From positions 62,001 through 126,000 of the forward strand of contig NZ_QNRF01000006.1 of assembly GCF_003314975.1 (NCBI RefSeq): a stretch of DNA of 64,000 bases, read 5' to 3'. Shown piece after piece: positions 37,302-48,197 of this stretch (position 1 is its first letter; every line of letters starts with the position of its first letter). The translations under genes were made by a program, and so were the position numbers. Source of the stretch: Marinomonas aquiplantarum (lineage in GTDB: Bacteria > Pseudomonadota > Gammaproteobacteria > Pseudomonadales > Marinomonadaceae). The notes beneath the pieces are model-generated. The model made no database searches. It was not told the origin of the DNA and saw only the letters and a list, made by a program, of their open reading frames with translations.

Positions 37302-39956
37302 TTAATCTTCTGCTGCGTCGGGCTCTTCTGCCGCCGCGGCTTGATTATCGGCCTCTGGTGCCTGTAGTTCATCATCCTCGTCATCAGCATCTTCGTCTTC
37401 TTCAACACGAACGACACCCACTAGGTGTTCGTCATTGGTTAAACGAATCAATGTCACACCTTGGGTATTACGCCCTTGGCAAGACACTTCACCAACACGA
37501 GTTCGAACCAAAGTCCCCTGATCCGTGATCAACATGATTTCATCGGTTTCCTCTACCTGAGTCGCACCAACCACTGGACCGTTACGATCAGAGACCTGGA
37601 TACCGATAACACCTTGACCACCACGACCGTAAACTGGGAAGTCTTCAACCAAAGTACGTTTTCCGTAACCATTCTCACAAGCCATCAGCACAGCAGTACC
37701 TTCTTGCGGAACGATAAGAGACACTACTTTCGCATCTTCACCTAGGCGAATACCACGAACACCAGCAGCTGTACGGCCCATCGGGCGCACATCACTCTCA
37801 GAGAAACGAATGGTTTTACCTGAGCTCGAAACCAACATAATGTCGTTCTCACCCGTCGTTTGCGCCACACCAACTAAGGCGTCAGTTTCGTCTAAATTCA
37901 GCGCAATCAGACCAGTAGAACGTGGACGAGCAAAGTGCTCCATCGCCGTTTTCTTCACCGTACCGTTAGCCGTTGCCATAAAGATATAGCTGCTTGCCTC
38001 TTGTACTTCCTCTTCTTCATCAGAATCGGATTTTTCAGGTGCGGTTAATGGCAATAGCGCAGAAACATGTTCGCCTTCGGCCAATGGCAACAAATTCACA
38101 ATCGGACGACCTTTCGAAGAACGACTGGCCACCGGAATTTCAAACACACGCAACCAGTACACTTTACCGAAGTTGGTAAACAGCATCACAGTGTCATGAC
38201 TGCTGGTTACCAATAGGTGATTAATGTGATCTTCTTCTTTCATTGCCGATGCAGACTTACCACGACCACCACGACGCTGAGCTTTATATTCCTCAAGCGG
38301 TTGTGACTTGGCATAACCCGTATCCGAGATGGTCACCACCATAGGCGCTTCATCAATCAAATCCGCAATGGTCAGATCTTGGCGAGACGTAAGGATTTCA
38401 GTACGACGAGCGTCACCGAACATTTCACGCACATCTTCCAATTCTTCACGAATCACTTCCATCAAGCGATCTGGGTTAGATAGGATTTCCAGCAACTCAC
38501 CGATCAAATCAATTAATGCACGGTATTCGTCCATTAATTTTTCATGTTCTAGACCAGTCAAACGGTGCAAACGCAAATCCAGAATGGCTTGTGCCTGCTC
38601 AGGTGACAAATGGTAAGTACCATCAACAAAACCAAACTCTGGCGACAAGTCATCAGGACGACACGCATCCGAACCAGCTCGTTCAAGCATTGCCATGACG
38701 TTACCTGGCTGCCATGACTCGGCAACCAACTTCTCTTTGGCTTCTGCGGAAGTAGGTGAGTTTCGGATCAACTCGATCACGCGATCGATATTCGCTAACG
38801 CTACCGCCAAACCTTCTAAGATATGGCCACGCTCACGCGCTTTACGCAATTCAAAAATAGTTCGACGAGTCACTACTTCACGGCGATGCTTAACGAAACA
38901 TTCTAAAATCTGTTTCAAATTAAGCAGCTGTGGACGACCATCAACCAAGGCCACCATATTCATACCGAATACAGACTGCAATTGAGTTTGAGTAAAGATA
39001 TTGTTTACAACTACGTCTGGGTTCTCACCACGGCGCAATTCAATCACGATACGCATACCGTCTTTGTCAGACTCATCGCGCAATTCGCTAATGCCTTCAA
39101 TTTTCTTTTCTTTTACCAGTTCTGCAATCTTCTCAATCACTTTAGCTTTATTTAACTGGTAAGGAATTTCAGTAAAGACGATGGCTTGGCGATTGCCTTT
39201 TTCCATGTCTTCAAAGTGATGGCGAGCACGCATGTAAATACGGCCACGACCTGTTTTGTAGGCTTCAATGATGCCAGCACGGCCATTAATAAAGGCCCCT
39301 GTTGGAAAATCAGGTCCTGGAATATGTTCGATCAACTCATCAATAGTGATGTCATTATTGTCAATGACAGCCAAGCAACCATCAATCACTTCGCCTAAGT
39401 TGTGTGGTGGGATATTAGTGGCCATACCAACGGCGATACCCGCTGAGCCATTGACCAAAAGTCCAGGCACGCGAGCCGGCAAGACTTCAGGCATAAACTC
39501 TGTACCGTCGTAGTTAGGTACAAAGTCGACCGTTTCCTTTTCCAAGTCCATGAGAAGATGATGAGAAATCTTCTCCATACGGATCTCGGTGTAACGCATC
39601 GCTGCGGCACTATCACCATCAACCGAACCAAAGTTACCTTGGCCATCGACTAGGGTGTAACGCATGGAAAATGGTTGCGCCATACGGACTATCGTATCGT
39701 AAACTGCAGAGTCACCATGAGGGTGATATTTACCGATTACGTCACCAACGATACGCGCTGATTTTTTATACGGTTTATTCCAATCATTTTTAAGTTCATT
39801 CATCGCAAATAGAACGCGACGGTGAACAGGTTTCAACCCATCTCGTACATCTGGTAATGCGCGACCCACGATAACACTCATCGCGTAATCGAGATAAGAC
39901 CCTTTAAGTTCATTCTCGATACTGACGGGAATAATTTCTTTGGCTAATTCACCCAT
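37302..39956 (-). CDS. gyrA: DNA gyrase subunit A
   Basis: 884 aa. Breakage-reunion domain with catalytic Tyr in [10 protein letters not shown], quinolone region [13 protein letters not shown] with wild-type Ser and Asp, six-bladed C-terminal pinwheel including the GyrA box [12 protein letters not shown]. It ends in a strongly acidic tail (from ~850), which in other GyrA proteins tunes supercoiling. It is first in the serC-pheA run. Promoter with perfect TATAAT lies 70 nt upstream. Confidence 0.97.
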   Translation of the reverse strand: MGELAKEIIPVSIENELKGSYLDYAMSVIVGRALPDVRDGLKPVHRRVLFAMNELKNDWNKPYKKSARIVGDVIGKYHPHGDSAVYDTIVRMAQPFSMRYTLVDGQGNFGSVDGDSAAAMRYTEIRMEKISHHLLMDLEKETVDFVPNYDGTEFMPEVLPARVPGLLVNGSAGIAVGMATNIPPHNLGEVIDGCLAVIDNNDITIDELIEHIPGPDFPTGAFINGRAGIIEAYKTGRGRIYMRARHHFEDMEKGNRQAIVFTEIPYQLNKAKVIEKIAELVKEKKIEGISELRDESDKDGMRIVIELRRGENPDVVVNNIFTQTQLQSVFGMNMVALVDGRPQLLNLKQILECFVKHRREVVTRRTIFELRKARERGHILEGLAVALANIDRVIELIRNSPTSAEAKEKLVAESWQPGNVMAMLERAGSDACRPDDLSPEFGFVDGTYHLSPEQAQAILDLRLHRLTGLEHEKLMDEYRALIDLIGELLEILSNPDRLMEVIREELEDVREMFGDARRTEILTSRQDLTIADLIDEAPMVVTISDTGYAKSQPLEEYKAQRRGGRGKSASAMKEEDHINHLLVTSSHDTVMLFTNFGKVYWLRVFEIPVASRSSKGRPIVNLLPLAEGEHVSALLPLTAPEKSDSDEEEEVQEASSYIFMATANGTVKKTAMEHFARPRSTGLIALNLDETDALVGVAQTTGENDIMLVSSSGKTIRFSESDVRPMGRTAAGVRGIRLGEDAKVVSLIVPQEGTAVLMACENGYGKRTLVEDFPVYGRGGQGVIGIQVSDRNGPVVGATQVEETDEIMLITDQGTLVRTRVGEVSCQGRNTQGVTLIRLTNDEHLVGVVRVEEDEDADDEDDELQAPEADNQAAAAEEPDAAED

Positions 39957-40023
39957 AGATACAATCGATCCTTATGCCTCGTAAGCCCGAAGGGCTTCCT
40001 AATATCTTTTTTATAAGCGCCGC

Positions 40024-40029
40024 ATTATA
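40024..40029 (-). promoter_or_regulatory. gyrA -10 element with GC-rich discriminator
   Basis: On the minus strand the sequence reads TATAATGCGGCGC. The -10 is perfect; no good -35 is seen 16-18 nt upstream. The GC-rich discriminator is the type that makes promoters respond to DNA relaxation and ppGpp. The short leader contains a hairpin AAGCCC-TTCG-GGGCTT-like stem (about 39983-39997) with a UUCG tetraloop. The rest of the 39957-40311 gap holds ubiG upstream signals. Confidence 0.6.
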
Positions 40030-40198
40030 CCACAAGGAAATAAATAACACCCCTTCCAGCAAGATGTTTTGTTGCCTATTCGTGTAATTATGATCTCACT
40101 GCAATTTTGCTCCGTAAAATTCTTTGTCCGGGGGCAAAATCTTGGCCATGAAAAGTGCAAAATAAGAATTGTTATTGGTCACCATAAAGTCTTAACGC

Positions 40199-40250
40199 TA
40201 TACTTATCTTAATGACCACAGGCGGTCTTTTTTTCGCACCCTTGACCGCC
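40199..40250 (+). promoter_or_regulatory. Putative ubiG promoter -10 and leader with alternative stems
   Basis: TATACT (40199-40204) is a possible -10, although its -35 is poor. Just after the expected start, GACC (40214-40217) can pair with GGTC (40224-40227) before seven Ts. The 7-nt GGCGGTC (40221-40227) can instead pair with GACCGCC (40244-40250). This is attenuator-like geometry, but the first stem has only 4 bp. Confidence 0.3.
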
Positions 40251-40311
40251 ACAACAACCTGAGTCCAACCCACCGGACGTATCAATCATCCAATGTATAT
40301 AAGGCATATCC

Positions 40312-41034
40312 ATGACAACGAATACTCAACAAACCAACGTCGATCTAGATGAAGTTGCCAAATTTGAAGCACTGGCCAGCCGTTGGTGGGACACAGAAAA
40401 TGAATTCAAACCTTTACACGACATCAACCCACTGCGCACCAACTACATAAATGAACGTGCTGGGTTAGAAGGCAAAAAAGTCATCGACATCGGCTGCGGC
40501 GGCGGCATTCTATCTGAAGCCATGGCCAAACATGGCGCTCAAGTAAAAGGCATCGACATGGGCGAAGCACCGCTTGCGGTGGCCAAACTTCATCGCGAAG
40601 AATCAAATTTAGACATTGATTATGAACGCATTACAGCAGAAGAAATTGCCGACCGAGAAGCTGAACAATACGACGTTGTAACTTGCCTAGAAATGCTTGA
40701 ACACGTTCCAGACCCAGCATCTGTCATTCGTGCCTGTATGAAACTGGTCAAACCAGGTGGTCATGTATTCTTCTCAACCATCAATCGCAACCCGAAAGCC
40801 TATTTGTTTGCCATCATTGGTGCTGAATACATTCTCAACATGCTACCAAAAGGGACTCATGACTACGCCAAATTCATTCAGCCAGCGGAATTAAACAGCT
40901 TCGCACGCGAGGCTGGATTAGAAGTTCAGCACATGACAGGCATGACCTACAACCCACTAACCAAAGTCTATAAGCTCACTGATAAAGACGTGTCGGTTAA
41001 CTATTTAATGCACACCCAAAAACCCATCGCCTAA
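40312..41034 (+). CDS. ubiG: Ubiquinone biosynthesis O-methyltransferase
   Basis: 240 aa class I methyltransferase. [20 protein letters not shown] at the start is UbiG-specific; the SAM motif is [16 protein letters not shown] and the post-motif is [15 protein letters not shown]. UbiG makes two O-methylations in ubiquinone synthesis. It is followed by yciK at 21 nt. Confidence 0.96.
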   Translation: MTTNTQQTNVDLDEVAKFEALASRWWDTENEFKPLHDINPLRTNYINERAGLEGKKVIDIGCGGGILSEAMAKHGAQVKGIDMGEAPLAVAKLHREESNLDIDYERITAEEIADREAEQYDVVTCLEMLEHVPDPASVIRACMKLVKPGGHVFFSTINRNPKAYLFAIIGAEYILNMLPKGTHDYAKFIQPAELNSFAREAGLEVQHMTGMTYNPLTKVYKLTDKDVSVNYLMHTQKPIA

Positions 41035-41055
41035 CACAAGGCATAAGGAGGAGAT

Positions 41056-41799
41056 ATGTTCGATTATCAAGCCCCAAGCCAACTACTATCAGGCAAAATT
41101 ATTTTAGTCACAGGCGCAGGAGACGGCATAGGTAAAGCCGCCTCCCTTGCTTACGCTAAGCATGGCGCTACGGTGATTCTATTGGGCCGCACAACCAAGA
41201 AACTAGAAGCGGTTTATGACGAAATTGAACGTCAGGGTTACCCACAAGCCGCCATCGTACCACTCAATCTGGATGGCGCTTCCGAGCATGAATACTTAGA
41301 ACTGGCCAACACCTTAAAAAGTGAATTTGGCCAGCTTGATGGCATTTTACACAACGCCAGTTTATTGGGAGACAGAGCCGAACTGAAACACTACGACCCA
41401 ACTCTGTTTGAACAGGTCATGCGCGTCAATGTCATGAGCCAACTCATGCTAACGCAAGCCCTTTTTCCATTGCTAGAGCAATCACCAGCGGCTTCCATTA
41501 TCTTTACGTCTTCCGGAGTCGGCCGTACCGCGAAGCCCAAATGGGGCGCTTACGCCGTTTCTAAATTTGCGACCGAAGCCATGATGGGACTGTTTGCCAG
41601 TGAACTGAGCGACAGCAACCCTAACATCCGCGCCAACGCCATTAACCCTGGCGCCACTAGAACTGCCATGCGCGCTTCGGCTTATCCGGATGAAGACCCT
41701 CAAACCCTCGCAACGGCCGACGACATCATGCCGCTTTATCTGTATCTAATGGGTAAAGACAGCCTGACAATCAATGGCCAATCCATCAATGCACAATAA
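41056..41799 (+). CDS. yciK: YciK-like short-chain dehydrogenase
   Basis: 247 aa SDR. Cofactor motif TGAGDGIGKAAS; active-site Ser in IIFTSSGVG and Y-x3-K in YAVSKFATEAMM. YciK members often follow ubiG and a phosphatase gene (gph/mupP) in pseudomonads; the phosphatase gene is absent between them here. Substrate is unknown. A strong AGGAGGAG ribosome-binding site lies before the ATG. Confidence 0.9.
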   Translation: MFDYQAPSQLLSGKIILVTGAGDGIGKAASLAYAKHGATVILLGRTTKKLEAVYDEIERQGYPQAAIVPLNLDGASEHEYLELANTLKSEFGQLDGILHNASLLGDRAELKHYDPTLFEQVMRVNVMSQLMLTQALFPLLEQSPAASIIFTSSGVGRTAKPKWGAYAVSKFATEAMMGLFASELSDSNPNIRANAINPGATRTAMRASAYPDEDPQTLATADDIMPLYLYLMGKDSLTINGQSINAQ

Positions 41800-41816
41800 A
41801 TAATTCGTAATTTCAG

Positions 41817-41840
41817 CAATGGGGGCGCACTCCCCCATTG
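41817..41840. terminator. Hairpin after yciK
   Basis: Perfect 9-bp stem CAATGGGGG / CCCCCATTG with a 6-nt loop. No T-run follows, so it may be a 3'-end stabilising structure or a weak terminator. Confidence 0.5.
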
Positions 41841-41873
41841 CGTCCATTCAGCGGCATCAGTTAATCTGAACTC

Positions 41874-44800
41874 ATGATTAAAGCCGTAACCATCCTTTGC
41901 TGCCTATTTAGCCTTTCTTTTAGTTGTGTTCTATTTTCAGCACAAGAAACCATTCCGTCTGAAATACAAGTTGATGTCGCTCAAGCAACAACACCTACTA
42001 CTGACAACACTTCAAACACCAGCACAGACACACCGAAGAACCAGACACGAACACAAGAAACCACCCCAACAGACACAAACACAACTACAAAAAACCAAGC
42101 TACTAACCTGACCACCAAGCATCACTTAATTGGTGAAATCGAAGCAATCCCACATAAAAGCCGCACCGACCAGAGCCAATACCACTTCATCACTCTGTCC
42201 AATGGACTCAAAGTCACCCTCGTTAGCGACCCACAAGCAGAGAAGTTTGCCGCCTCTCTTTCTGTTAAGGTCGGCAGCTTCCAGGACCCTAACCAACAAC
42301 TCGGGCTTGCCCACTTATTGGAACACATGTTGTTTCTGGGCACCGAAAAATACCCAGAGTCTGGCGACTACCAATATTTCATACATGACAACGCGGGAAC
42401 GCACAATGCCTACACGAGCACAGACAACACCAACTACTTTTTTGACGTAAAACCGTCTGCTTATGAAGGCGCTCTCGACAGATTTTCACAATTCTTCACC
42501 GCCCCGCTGTTTAGCGAATCATTAACTCAGAGGGAAAAAAATGCCGTTGACGCAGAATACAAAGCCAAAATAAAAACAGACAGTCGTCGCAATAACCAAG
42601 CACTCAAGACGCTCATCAACTCAGAACACCCCTATAGCCGCTTTACGGTAGGCAATTTAAAAACACTCAAAGACAGACCCAATCAACCTTTGAGAGAACA
42701 GGTAATGAATTTATATGAGCAACATTATTATGCTGAAAACATGGCTTTAGTGTTGGTCGCCAATCTAGGTCATGAGCAATTGGCAGACCTAGCACAACAC
42801 TATTTTTCAGATATTCCACAACACCCAAGCAAACCTTACCAAGATCAGACTTATCCAGACCTAATTAAAAGCGACTTAGCGTCACCAAAACTTCAGTTTG
42901 TGCGCTCACTATCTGATCGCAACAGCATTCGTTTTTACTACCAAATCCCAGCACAAGGGCAGAATTACAAAACCCAACCTACGCGCTACCTGTCATACAT
43001 TTTGGGCAACGAAAACAAGCAGTCTCTCTACTCAACCTTAAAATCAGAGGATCTCATCACCAGCATCTCAGCCTCGACGAGCAATGATTACGGTCACAAC
43101 GCCTTTTTCACAGTAAACATCAATCTAACCAACAAAGGCATGAAAGAAATAAACGATGTCACGAGACATTTTTTCGCCACCATTAGCCTACTTAAATCCT
43201 CTCCAGTTAACCCCATGTACCTAGAGGAAGGACTAAAACTAAGTCGCTTGATGTTTAACAACCAAAGCTATGTCACCCCCATTCGTTTGGCCCGCTCGCT
43301 CTCATCCCGCATGCTAAAGGTCAACATCAGCGACTTACTTGGCAGTTACAGAATTGAGAACACCGCCGCACAAGCAGAAGTTCAAGCGCTTTTAAAACAA
43401 CTAACACCGAATAATCTACTGATACAAATCGCCAGCCAACAAACCTTCCCCGAAGATTGGGCTGCCGAACCCTCTCATTGGCAGGAAGAGCCTTGGTATC
43501 AAACCCAATACACTAATCATCATTTCAGCCAAGCCTTGTTAGACATGATGACCTTAGCGGTAAAAAGCACCTTCGTTAGCCTTCCGCAAAAAAATCTTTT
43601 CATCCCTAATAGCCTTGAAGTTATAGAGGAAGCGGACGACAAACCGACGGTGGTATTTGAAGAATCAGGCTTCCGTTTCTGGCATAAATCCGATCCGAGC
43701 TTTAACAAACCAACAGCGATGAATTTTTTGGCCATCCGCTTTGATCATGCCGGCGATACCGCCAAACACATGCTCGCCAATCGATTATGGACACGATTGT
43801 TTAATGCCAGCATCAGTGAAGCCACCTACTCACCCTATGTTGCGGGTTTGGGCTACAGCTTCTACCCACACGCAAATGGCGTCACCCTGCGCACTAATGG
43901 CTATTCTGACAAACAAGGCGAATACTTAACCTGGCTAGTCGACCAGCTCTTTCTTTATCGCCCTAATCGAGAAAAGTTCGAACAAGCCAAACAACAATTA
44001 GCAAAAGATTTTAAGAATCAACAAAATCGCCAAGCGTTTCGTATTGCGAATACCGCCTTCAACACCCTCATCACCAAAAACAGTTTCACCACCAAAGCCC
44101 TAGAGCAAGCTTTACAGGCCTTATCCTTTAGCGACTATGAACACTTTACCAAACGAGCCAGAGAGAGCTTTAACATAGTCGGTTACAGTACTGGCAACAT
44201 TACCAAAGCAAGTTCCCAAAAACTCGCTGACACCTTATACCAGCGCTTTATTGGACGCCTAATTGAACGCACTCCCGTCAAAATAGAAACCAAGCGCATT
44301 TTGCCACAGCAAAAACTTCACGCAGCATTCGCCTCCAGCAGCGATGACAGCGTCATTCTATACACCCTCATTGACACCAGCCATCAAAGTCAGGACGAAT
44401 CCCCTACCACAATCGCTCAGAAGTGCTATTTCACCTTATTAAATACATTATTAAAGAGTGCGTTCTACCAAGAACTGAGAACAGAAAAACAAATGGGCTA
44501 CATTGTCGGCACGCAAAATTTAAGCATCCGCAATACCCCCATCTTAGGTTTGCTGGTGCAATCACCAAACAAAGATAATTTAACCCTAATCAGAGCCATT
44601 GAAAGCTTTTTGGATGAACAGGAAATTAAGCTAAAAAACCTAACGGACGAAGCTTTCCAAGCGGCGAAAAACGCCATGTTGGCAAAGGCAATCCGAGAAG
44701 CAAAAAACCTAAGTGAAAACGCGCTAAAAGAGTGGCCTCAAATCGCTAAATCCGAGCCTAATTTTAAAACCAAAGAAGAATGGATTGACGCCATAGAGCA

Positions 44801-44954
44801 GATCAAAAAAGAAGATTTTGTTCGTTTTATAAAGCAGAAAATAGAATCCGATCAGACCACTCGCATCATTGTGCACAACAAAGCCTTTCCAGATGAACTA
44901 ACGGGTGATCAACCCATCTGGCAAGAAACCTCAGCCACCAATCAGAGCCTCTAA
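41874..44954 (+). CDS. M16 (insulinase/pitrilysin) periplasmic metallopeptidase
   Basis: 1026 aa. Sec signal (1-22), then an unusual Thr/Asn/Gln-rich low-complexity segment (about 30-75). The first M16 domain has the inverted zinc motif HLLEH (in GLAHLLEHMLFLGT) and the distal Glu in EKNAVDAEYKA. Three further inactive M16-like domains follow, giving the four-domain length of pitrilysin (PtrA). It would degrade small peptides in the periplasm. It converges with the next gene by 24 nt. Similar to ptrA but not clearly orthologous. Confidence 0.88.
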   Translation: MIKAVTILCCLFSLSFSCVLFSAQETIPSEIQVDVAQATTPTTDNTSNTSTDTPKNQTRTQETTPTDTNTTTKNQATNLTTKHHLIGEIEAIPHKSRTDQSQYHFITLSNGLKVTLVSDPQAEKFAASLSVKVGSFQDPNQQLGLAHLLEHMLFLGTEKYPESGDYQYFIHDNAGTHNAYTSTDNTNYFFDVKPSAYEGALDRFSQFFTAPLFSESLTQREKNAVDAEYKAKIKTDSRRNNQALKTLINSEHPYSRFTVGNLKTLKDRPNQPLREQVMNLYEQHYYAENMALVLVANLGHEQLADLAQHYFSDIPQHPSKPYQDQTYPDLIKSDLASPKLQFVRSLSDRNSIRFYYQIPAQGQNYKTQPTRYLSYILGNENKQSLYSTLKSEDLITSISASTSNDYGHNAFFTVNINLTNKGMKEINDVTRHFFATISLLKSSPVNPMYLEEGLKLSRLMFNNQSYVTPIRLARSLSSRMLKVNISDLLGSYRIENTAAQAEVQALLKQLTPNNLLIQIASQQTFPEDWAAEPSHWQEEPWYQTQYTNHHFSQALLDMMTLAVKSTFVSLPQKNLFIPNSLEVIEEADDKPTVVFEESGFRFWHKSDPSFNKPTAMNFLAIRFDHAGDTAKHMLANRLWTRLFNASISEATYSPYVAGLGYSFYPHANGVTLRTNGYSDKQGEYLTWLVDQLFLYRPNREKFEQAKQQLAKDFKNQQNRQAFRIANTAFNTLITKNSFTTKALEQALQALSFSDYEHFTKRARESFNIVGYSTGNITKASSQKLADTLYQRFIGRLIERTPVKIETKRILPQQKLHAAFASSSDDSVILYTLIDTSHQSQDESPTTIAQKCYFTLLNTLLKSAFYQELRTEKQMGYIVGTQNLSIRNTPILGLLVQSPNKDNLTLIRAIESFLDEQEIKLKNLTDEAFQAAKNAMLAKAIREAKNLSENALKEWPQIAKSEPNFKTKEEWIDAIEQIKKEDFVRFIKQKIESDQTTRIIVHNKAFPDELTGDQPIWQETSATNQSL

Positions 44955-45467
44955 TTTCTTCTGCTTAGATTGCAACGATTCGCCTGACTTTCCAGAAGGA
45001 ATTGGTGAAACACCTTGCCCAATTGGTGAGAAGTCGCCCACTTCAGGCTTAACATCTTCGGCCGACACGGTGTCACCACGCTCATTTAAGAGGCCGATTT
45101 CAGGCATCATACGTAACCTTCTTTCCTCAATTTCTTCCGGTACATTCCCTGTAAATAAGACCGTAAAGGGGGCGTCTTTGGTTCGTTGATTCACCTCATC
45201 GTAAATTTCTTGCTCACGCTGAGCGATGGCATTTTCTTCCAAGTAGGATGCTTCGGAAGCATTAGAAGACACCACGACATTTGGCTTACGCTCTTGCGAG
45301 GTTTTATCAACCGGAATAATCGACACTTCCTCTTTTGAACTGAGAACAACTTGATGTTCAGCCCGAATCACTTGATTGCCATAAATAATTTCCACAGGTT
45401 GGCGCTCAACTGTTTGCGCCAAAACAGCCGAAGAAAAAACACACAACACATAACAAACTGGCTTCAT
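44931..45467 (-). CDS. Secreted protein of unknown function
   Basis: 178 aa from the ATG at 45467, with a cleavable signal peptide (MKPVCYVLCVFSSAVLA-Q). The mature part is acidic, with a beta-like start (VEIIYGNQVIRAEHQVVL), a Glu/Arg-rich helical middle and a Gly/Pro/Ser-rich end. I recognise no family. The upstream ATG at 45515 would place the signal internally and is less likely. It converges with the M16 peptidase over 24 nt and lies downstream of the fabV terminator. Confidence 0.7.
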   Translation of the reverse strand: MKPVCYVLCVFSSAVLAQTVERQPVEIIYGNQVIRAEHQVVLSSKEEVSIIPVDKTSQERKPNVVVSSNASEASYLEENAIAQREQEIYDEVNQRTKDAPFTVLFTGNVPEEIEERRLRMMPEIGLLNERGDTVSAEDVKPEVGDFSPIGQGVSPIPSGKSGESLQSKQKKLEALIGG

Positions 45468-45520
45468 AGTCTTACCAAGCAAATCCAATAACCACACTAT
45501 AAGAGATATACCCAAAATAA

Positions 45521-45553
45521 AAAAGGAGTTCAGATTACCTCTGAACTCCTTTT
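45521..45553. terminator. Terminator after fabV (bidirectional form)
   Basis: A 13-bp perfect stem AAAAGGAGTTCAG / CTGAACTCCTTTT with a 7-nt loop; on the minus strand it is followed by a T-rich run. Confidence 0.88.
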
Positions 45554-45583
45554 ATCGGAATGCCTCTCAATAGCTTGAGTCGA

Positions 45584-46786
45584 TTACAGTGTAATCACCT
45601 CAAAATCCGCTACCGGATTCACATCCGCTTCATAATCCACACCGTCGATTCCAAAACCAAACAACTTCAAGAACTCGTCTTTGTAAAGTTGGTAATCGGT
45701 TTTCGCAAACAAGTTCTCATCATTCACTTGTGGCCAAAGGTCACGACAAGCCTGCTGCACGTCATCTCGCAATTCCCAATCATCCAAACGCAGACGATTG
45801 GCATCATCAGTAAGCTCTGCAGGGTTATGGTTATTAAACAAACGTTCTGCGAACATGCGATAGATCTGATCCATGCAACCTTCATGGAGACCTTTTTCAC
45901 GCATCACCTTGAACACCATAGCTAGATACAATGGCATAACCGGGATCGCGGAAGACGCTTGAGTGACCACAGACTTAAGAACCGCCACATTTGCCCCACC
46001 TTTCAAGGCAGACAATTGTGTGTTGATGGCAGCAGAAGCACGATCCAAATCTTCTTTCGCTTTACCTAGGGCGCCATGCCAGTAGATAGGCCAAGTGATG
46101 TCAGAACCAATGTAAGAGTAAGCAACAGTGCGAACACCTTCTGCTAATACGCCCGCTTCCTGAAGCGCCGACATCCACAATTCCCAATCTTCACCACCCA
46201 TTACGGTAGTAGTTGCTGCGATCTCTTCTTCGGTTGCTGGCTCAATTTCCGCCTCAATAATGACATCTTTGTTAGTATCAATGGCAGTAGAACGGTATGG
46301 CTGACCAATCGGCTTCAACACAGAACGAACCACTTCGCCTGTTTCAGGTAATTTACGAACTGGCGACGCCAATGAGTAAACCACCATATCAATTTGACCA
46401 AGGTCTTCCTTGATCAACTCAATCACTTTGTCACGAGCTTCGTTAGAGAATGCATCGCCATTGATGCTTTTCGCATACAGGCCTTCTTCTTTCGCTGCTT
46501 TATCGAATGCTGCCGCATTGTACCAACCAGCTGTGCCTGGCTTTTTCTCTGTCCCAGGTTTTTCAAAGAAAACACCAATGGTGGCAGCACCTGAACCAAA
46601 CGCGGCAGCAATACGTGAAGAAAGACCATAACCACTAGAAGAACCAATCACGAGTACTTTTTTAGGGCCATTTTCAATAGCGCCATTTTTCTTTGTAAGC
46701 GCAATCTGCTCTCTTACATTTTGCTCACAGCCCACTGGATGAGTCGTTGTACAAATAAATCCACGAATTTTTGGTTTAATGATCAT
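45584..46786 (-). CDS. fabV: Trans-2-enoyl-ACP/CoA reductase FabV
   Basis: 400 aa. NADH-binding [16 protein letters not shown] (residues ~49-64) and the long-spaced catalytic pair Tyr-x8-Lys ([10 protein letters not shown]). FabV is the enoyl-ACP reductase of Vibrio, Pseudomonas and relatives and is intrinsically tolerant of triclosan. It completes each fatty-acid elongation cycle. It is read alone, divergent from a glycosyltransferase. Confidence 0.95.
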   Translation of the reverse strand: MIIKPKIRGFICTTTHPVGCEQNVREQIALTKKNGAIENGPKKVLVIGSSSGYGLSSRIAAAFGSGAATIGVFFEKPGTEKKPGTAGWYNAAAFDKAAKEEGLYAKSINGDAFSNEARDKVIELIKEDLGQIDMVVYSLASPVRKLPETGEVVRSVLKPIGQPYRSTAIDTNKDVIIEAEIEPATEEEIAATTTVMGGEDWELWMSALQEAGVLAEGVRTVAYSYIGSDITWPIYWHGALGKAKEDLDRASAAINTQLSALKGGANVAVLKSVVTQASSAIPVMPLYLAMVFKVMREKGLHEGCMDQIYRMFAERLFNNHNPAELTDDANRLRLDDWELRDDVQQACRDLWPQVNDENLFAKTDYQLYKDEFLKLFGFGIDGVDYEADVNPVADFEVITL

Positions 46787-46954
46787 AGTATTTTCTCAAC
46801 ATCATGTTTTGCTTACGTCTTGCCTGACAATCCCTTCAAATGAGACAGGCAACACAAATGTGACCGCCATGATACAATAGCCGAAACAATATGTCCTGAT
46901 TCTCGTTTAAATACAGAATCAAAAACTTCCTCCGTCGACATTGAAGAGATTCAA

Positions 46955-48181
46955 GTGCAAGTATTAGTGATTGGCTATGTTTGGCCAGAACCCAACTCCT
47001 CTGCTGCAGGCAGTCGCATGATGCAATTACTGCAGAGCTTCTACAATCAAGCGTGGCACATTACCTTTGCTAGCCCTGCACAACTCAGCGACCACATGGC
47101 CGACCTCAGCCAACTCAACATTCAACAAGACCAAATCGAACTCAACAGCGATACCTTTGACCAGTATATAGCTGACAAAAAACCAGACATTGTCATCTTC
47201 GATCGATTCATGATGGAAGAACAATTTGGCTGGCGTGTGGAAAAGTTCAGTCCAGAGTCACTGCGCGTACTAAACACAGAAGATCTGCATTCGCTCAGAC
47301 AAGCCCGACACAATGCACTGAAAGCACAACGTGAATTTCAACTAACCGATCTGTACAGCGAACAAGGCATACGAGAAATCGCTGCCATACACCGCTGTGA
47401 TTTAACTCTGATGATTTCGGAGTTTGAAACCCAGCTATTAAAAGACAAGTTTCATGTGCCTGAGACGCACCTAATGCATTTGCCGTTTATGCTGGACACA
47501 CCAACCAAAGTCGAAGAACTCGTTGCATTTGACCAACGCCAACACTTCATCAGCATAGGCAATTTTCGCCACGCGCCAAATTGGGATGCGGTACTGCAAT
47601 TAAAAACGGAAATTTGGCCCAAGATACGTCAAAGGCTACCACAGGCTGAACTGCATATTTACGGGGCTTACCCGCCCCCTAAAGCGACCCAACTGCACAA
47701 CCCCAAACAAGGATTTCATATCAAAGGGTGGGCAGAAGACGCCAAAAAAGTAATGGCAAGCGCTCGGATCTGCTTAGCGCCGTTGCGCTTTGGCGCAGGT
47801 ATTAAAGGTAAACTAGTCGAAGCCATGGAAGTCGGAACCCCGAGCATTACCACTCCTATTGGCGCTGAATCCATGCATGGTGAATGGCCTTGGAACGGCA
47901 TCATTACAGATGATATGGATGAGTTTATTCATGCTGCCGTGTCGCTCTATGAAGACCAACAAAGCTGGCAACTGATGCAGAAAAATGGTTTGCAGATTTT
48001 ACAAGCTCGCTACCAAGCCAGTGAATGGGAAAGCAAATTAATCAATCGATTAACGCGGCAAATACAGCTCAAAAACCCACTTCGCCAACAACATTTCTTA
48101 GGCTTAATGCTCAGACATCACAGCCTAAAAAGTACGCAATATATGTCACAATGGATTGAGTTGAAGAACAAACAGGAGTAA
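46955..48181 (+). CDS. GT4-like glycosyltransferase
   Basis: 408 aa, GTG start with GAAGAG upstream. GT-B fold: N-terminal VLVIGYVWPEPNSSAAGSRM and C-terminal donor-binding part (ISIGNFRHAPNWDAV, LHIYGAYPPPKA, ICLAPLRFGAGIKGKLVEAM with a GT4-like Glu). No membrane segments. The acceptor is unknown; cell-surface glycan synthesis is likely. The gene stands alone and not in a polysaccharide cluster. Confidence 0.85.
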   Translation: MQVLVIGYVWPEPNSSAAGSRMMQLLQSFYNQAWHITFASPAQLSDHMADLSQLNIQQDQIELNSDTFDQYIADKKPDIVIFDRFMMEEQFGWRVEKFSPESLRVLNTEDLHSLRQARHNALKAQREFQLTDLYSEQGIREIAAIHRCDLTLMISEFETQLLKDKFHVPETHLMHLPFMLDTPTKVEELVAFDQRQHFISIGNFRHAPNWDAVLQLKTEIWPKIRQRLPQAELHIYGAYPPPKATQLHNPKQGFHIKGWAEDAKKVMASARICLAPLRFGAGIKGKLVEAMEVGTPSITTPIGAESMHGEWPWNGIITDDMDEFIHAAVSLYEDQQSWQLMQKNGLQILQARYQASEWESKLINRLTRQIQLKNPLRQQHFLGLMLRHHSLKSTQYMSQWIELKNKQE

Positions 48182-48197
48182 TCACTAAAAAGTGTGA

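Noticed and set aside
42130-42450. 106-codon plus-strand frame
   Set aside because: It is an out-of-frame shadow within the M16 peptidase gene.
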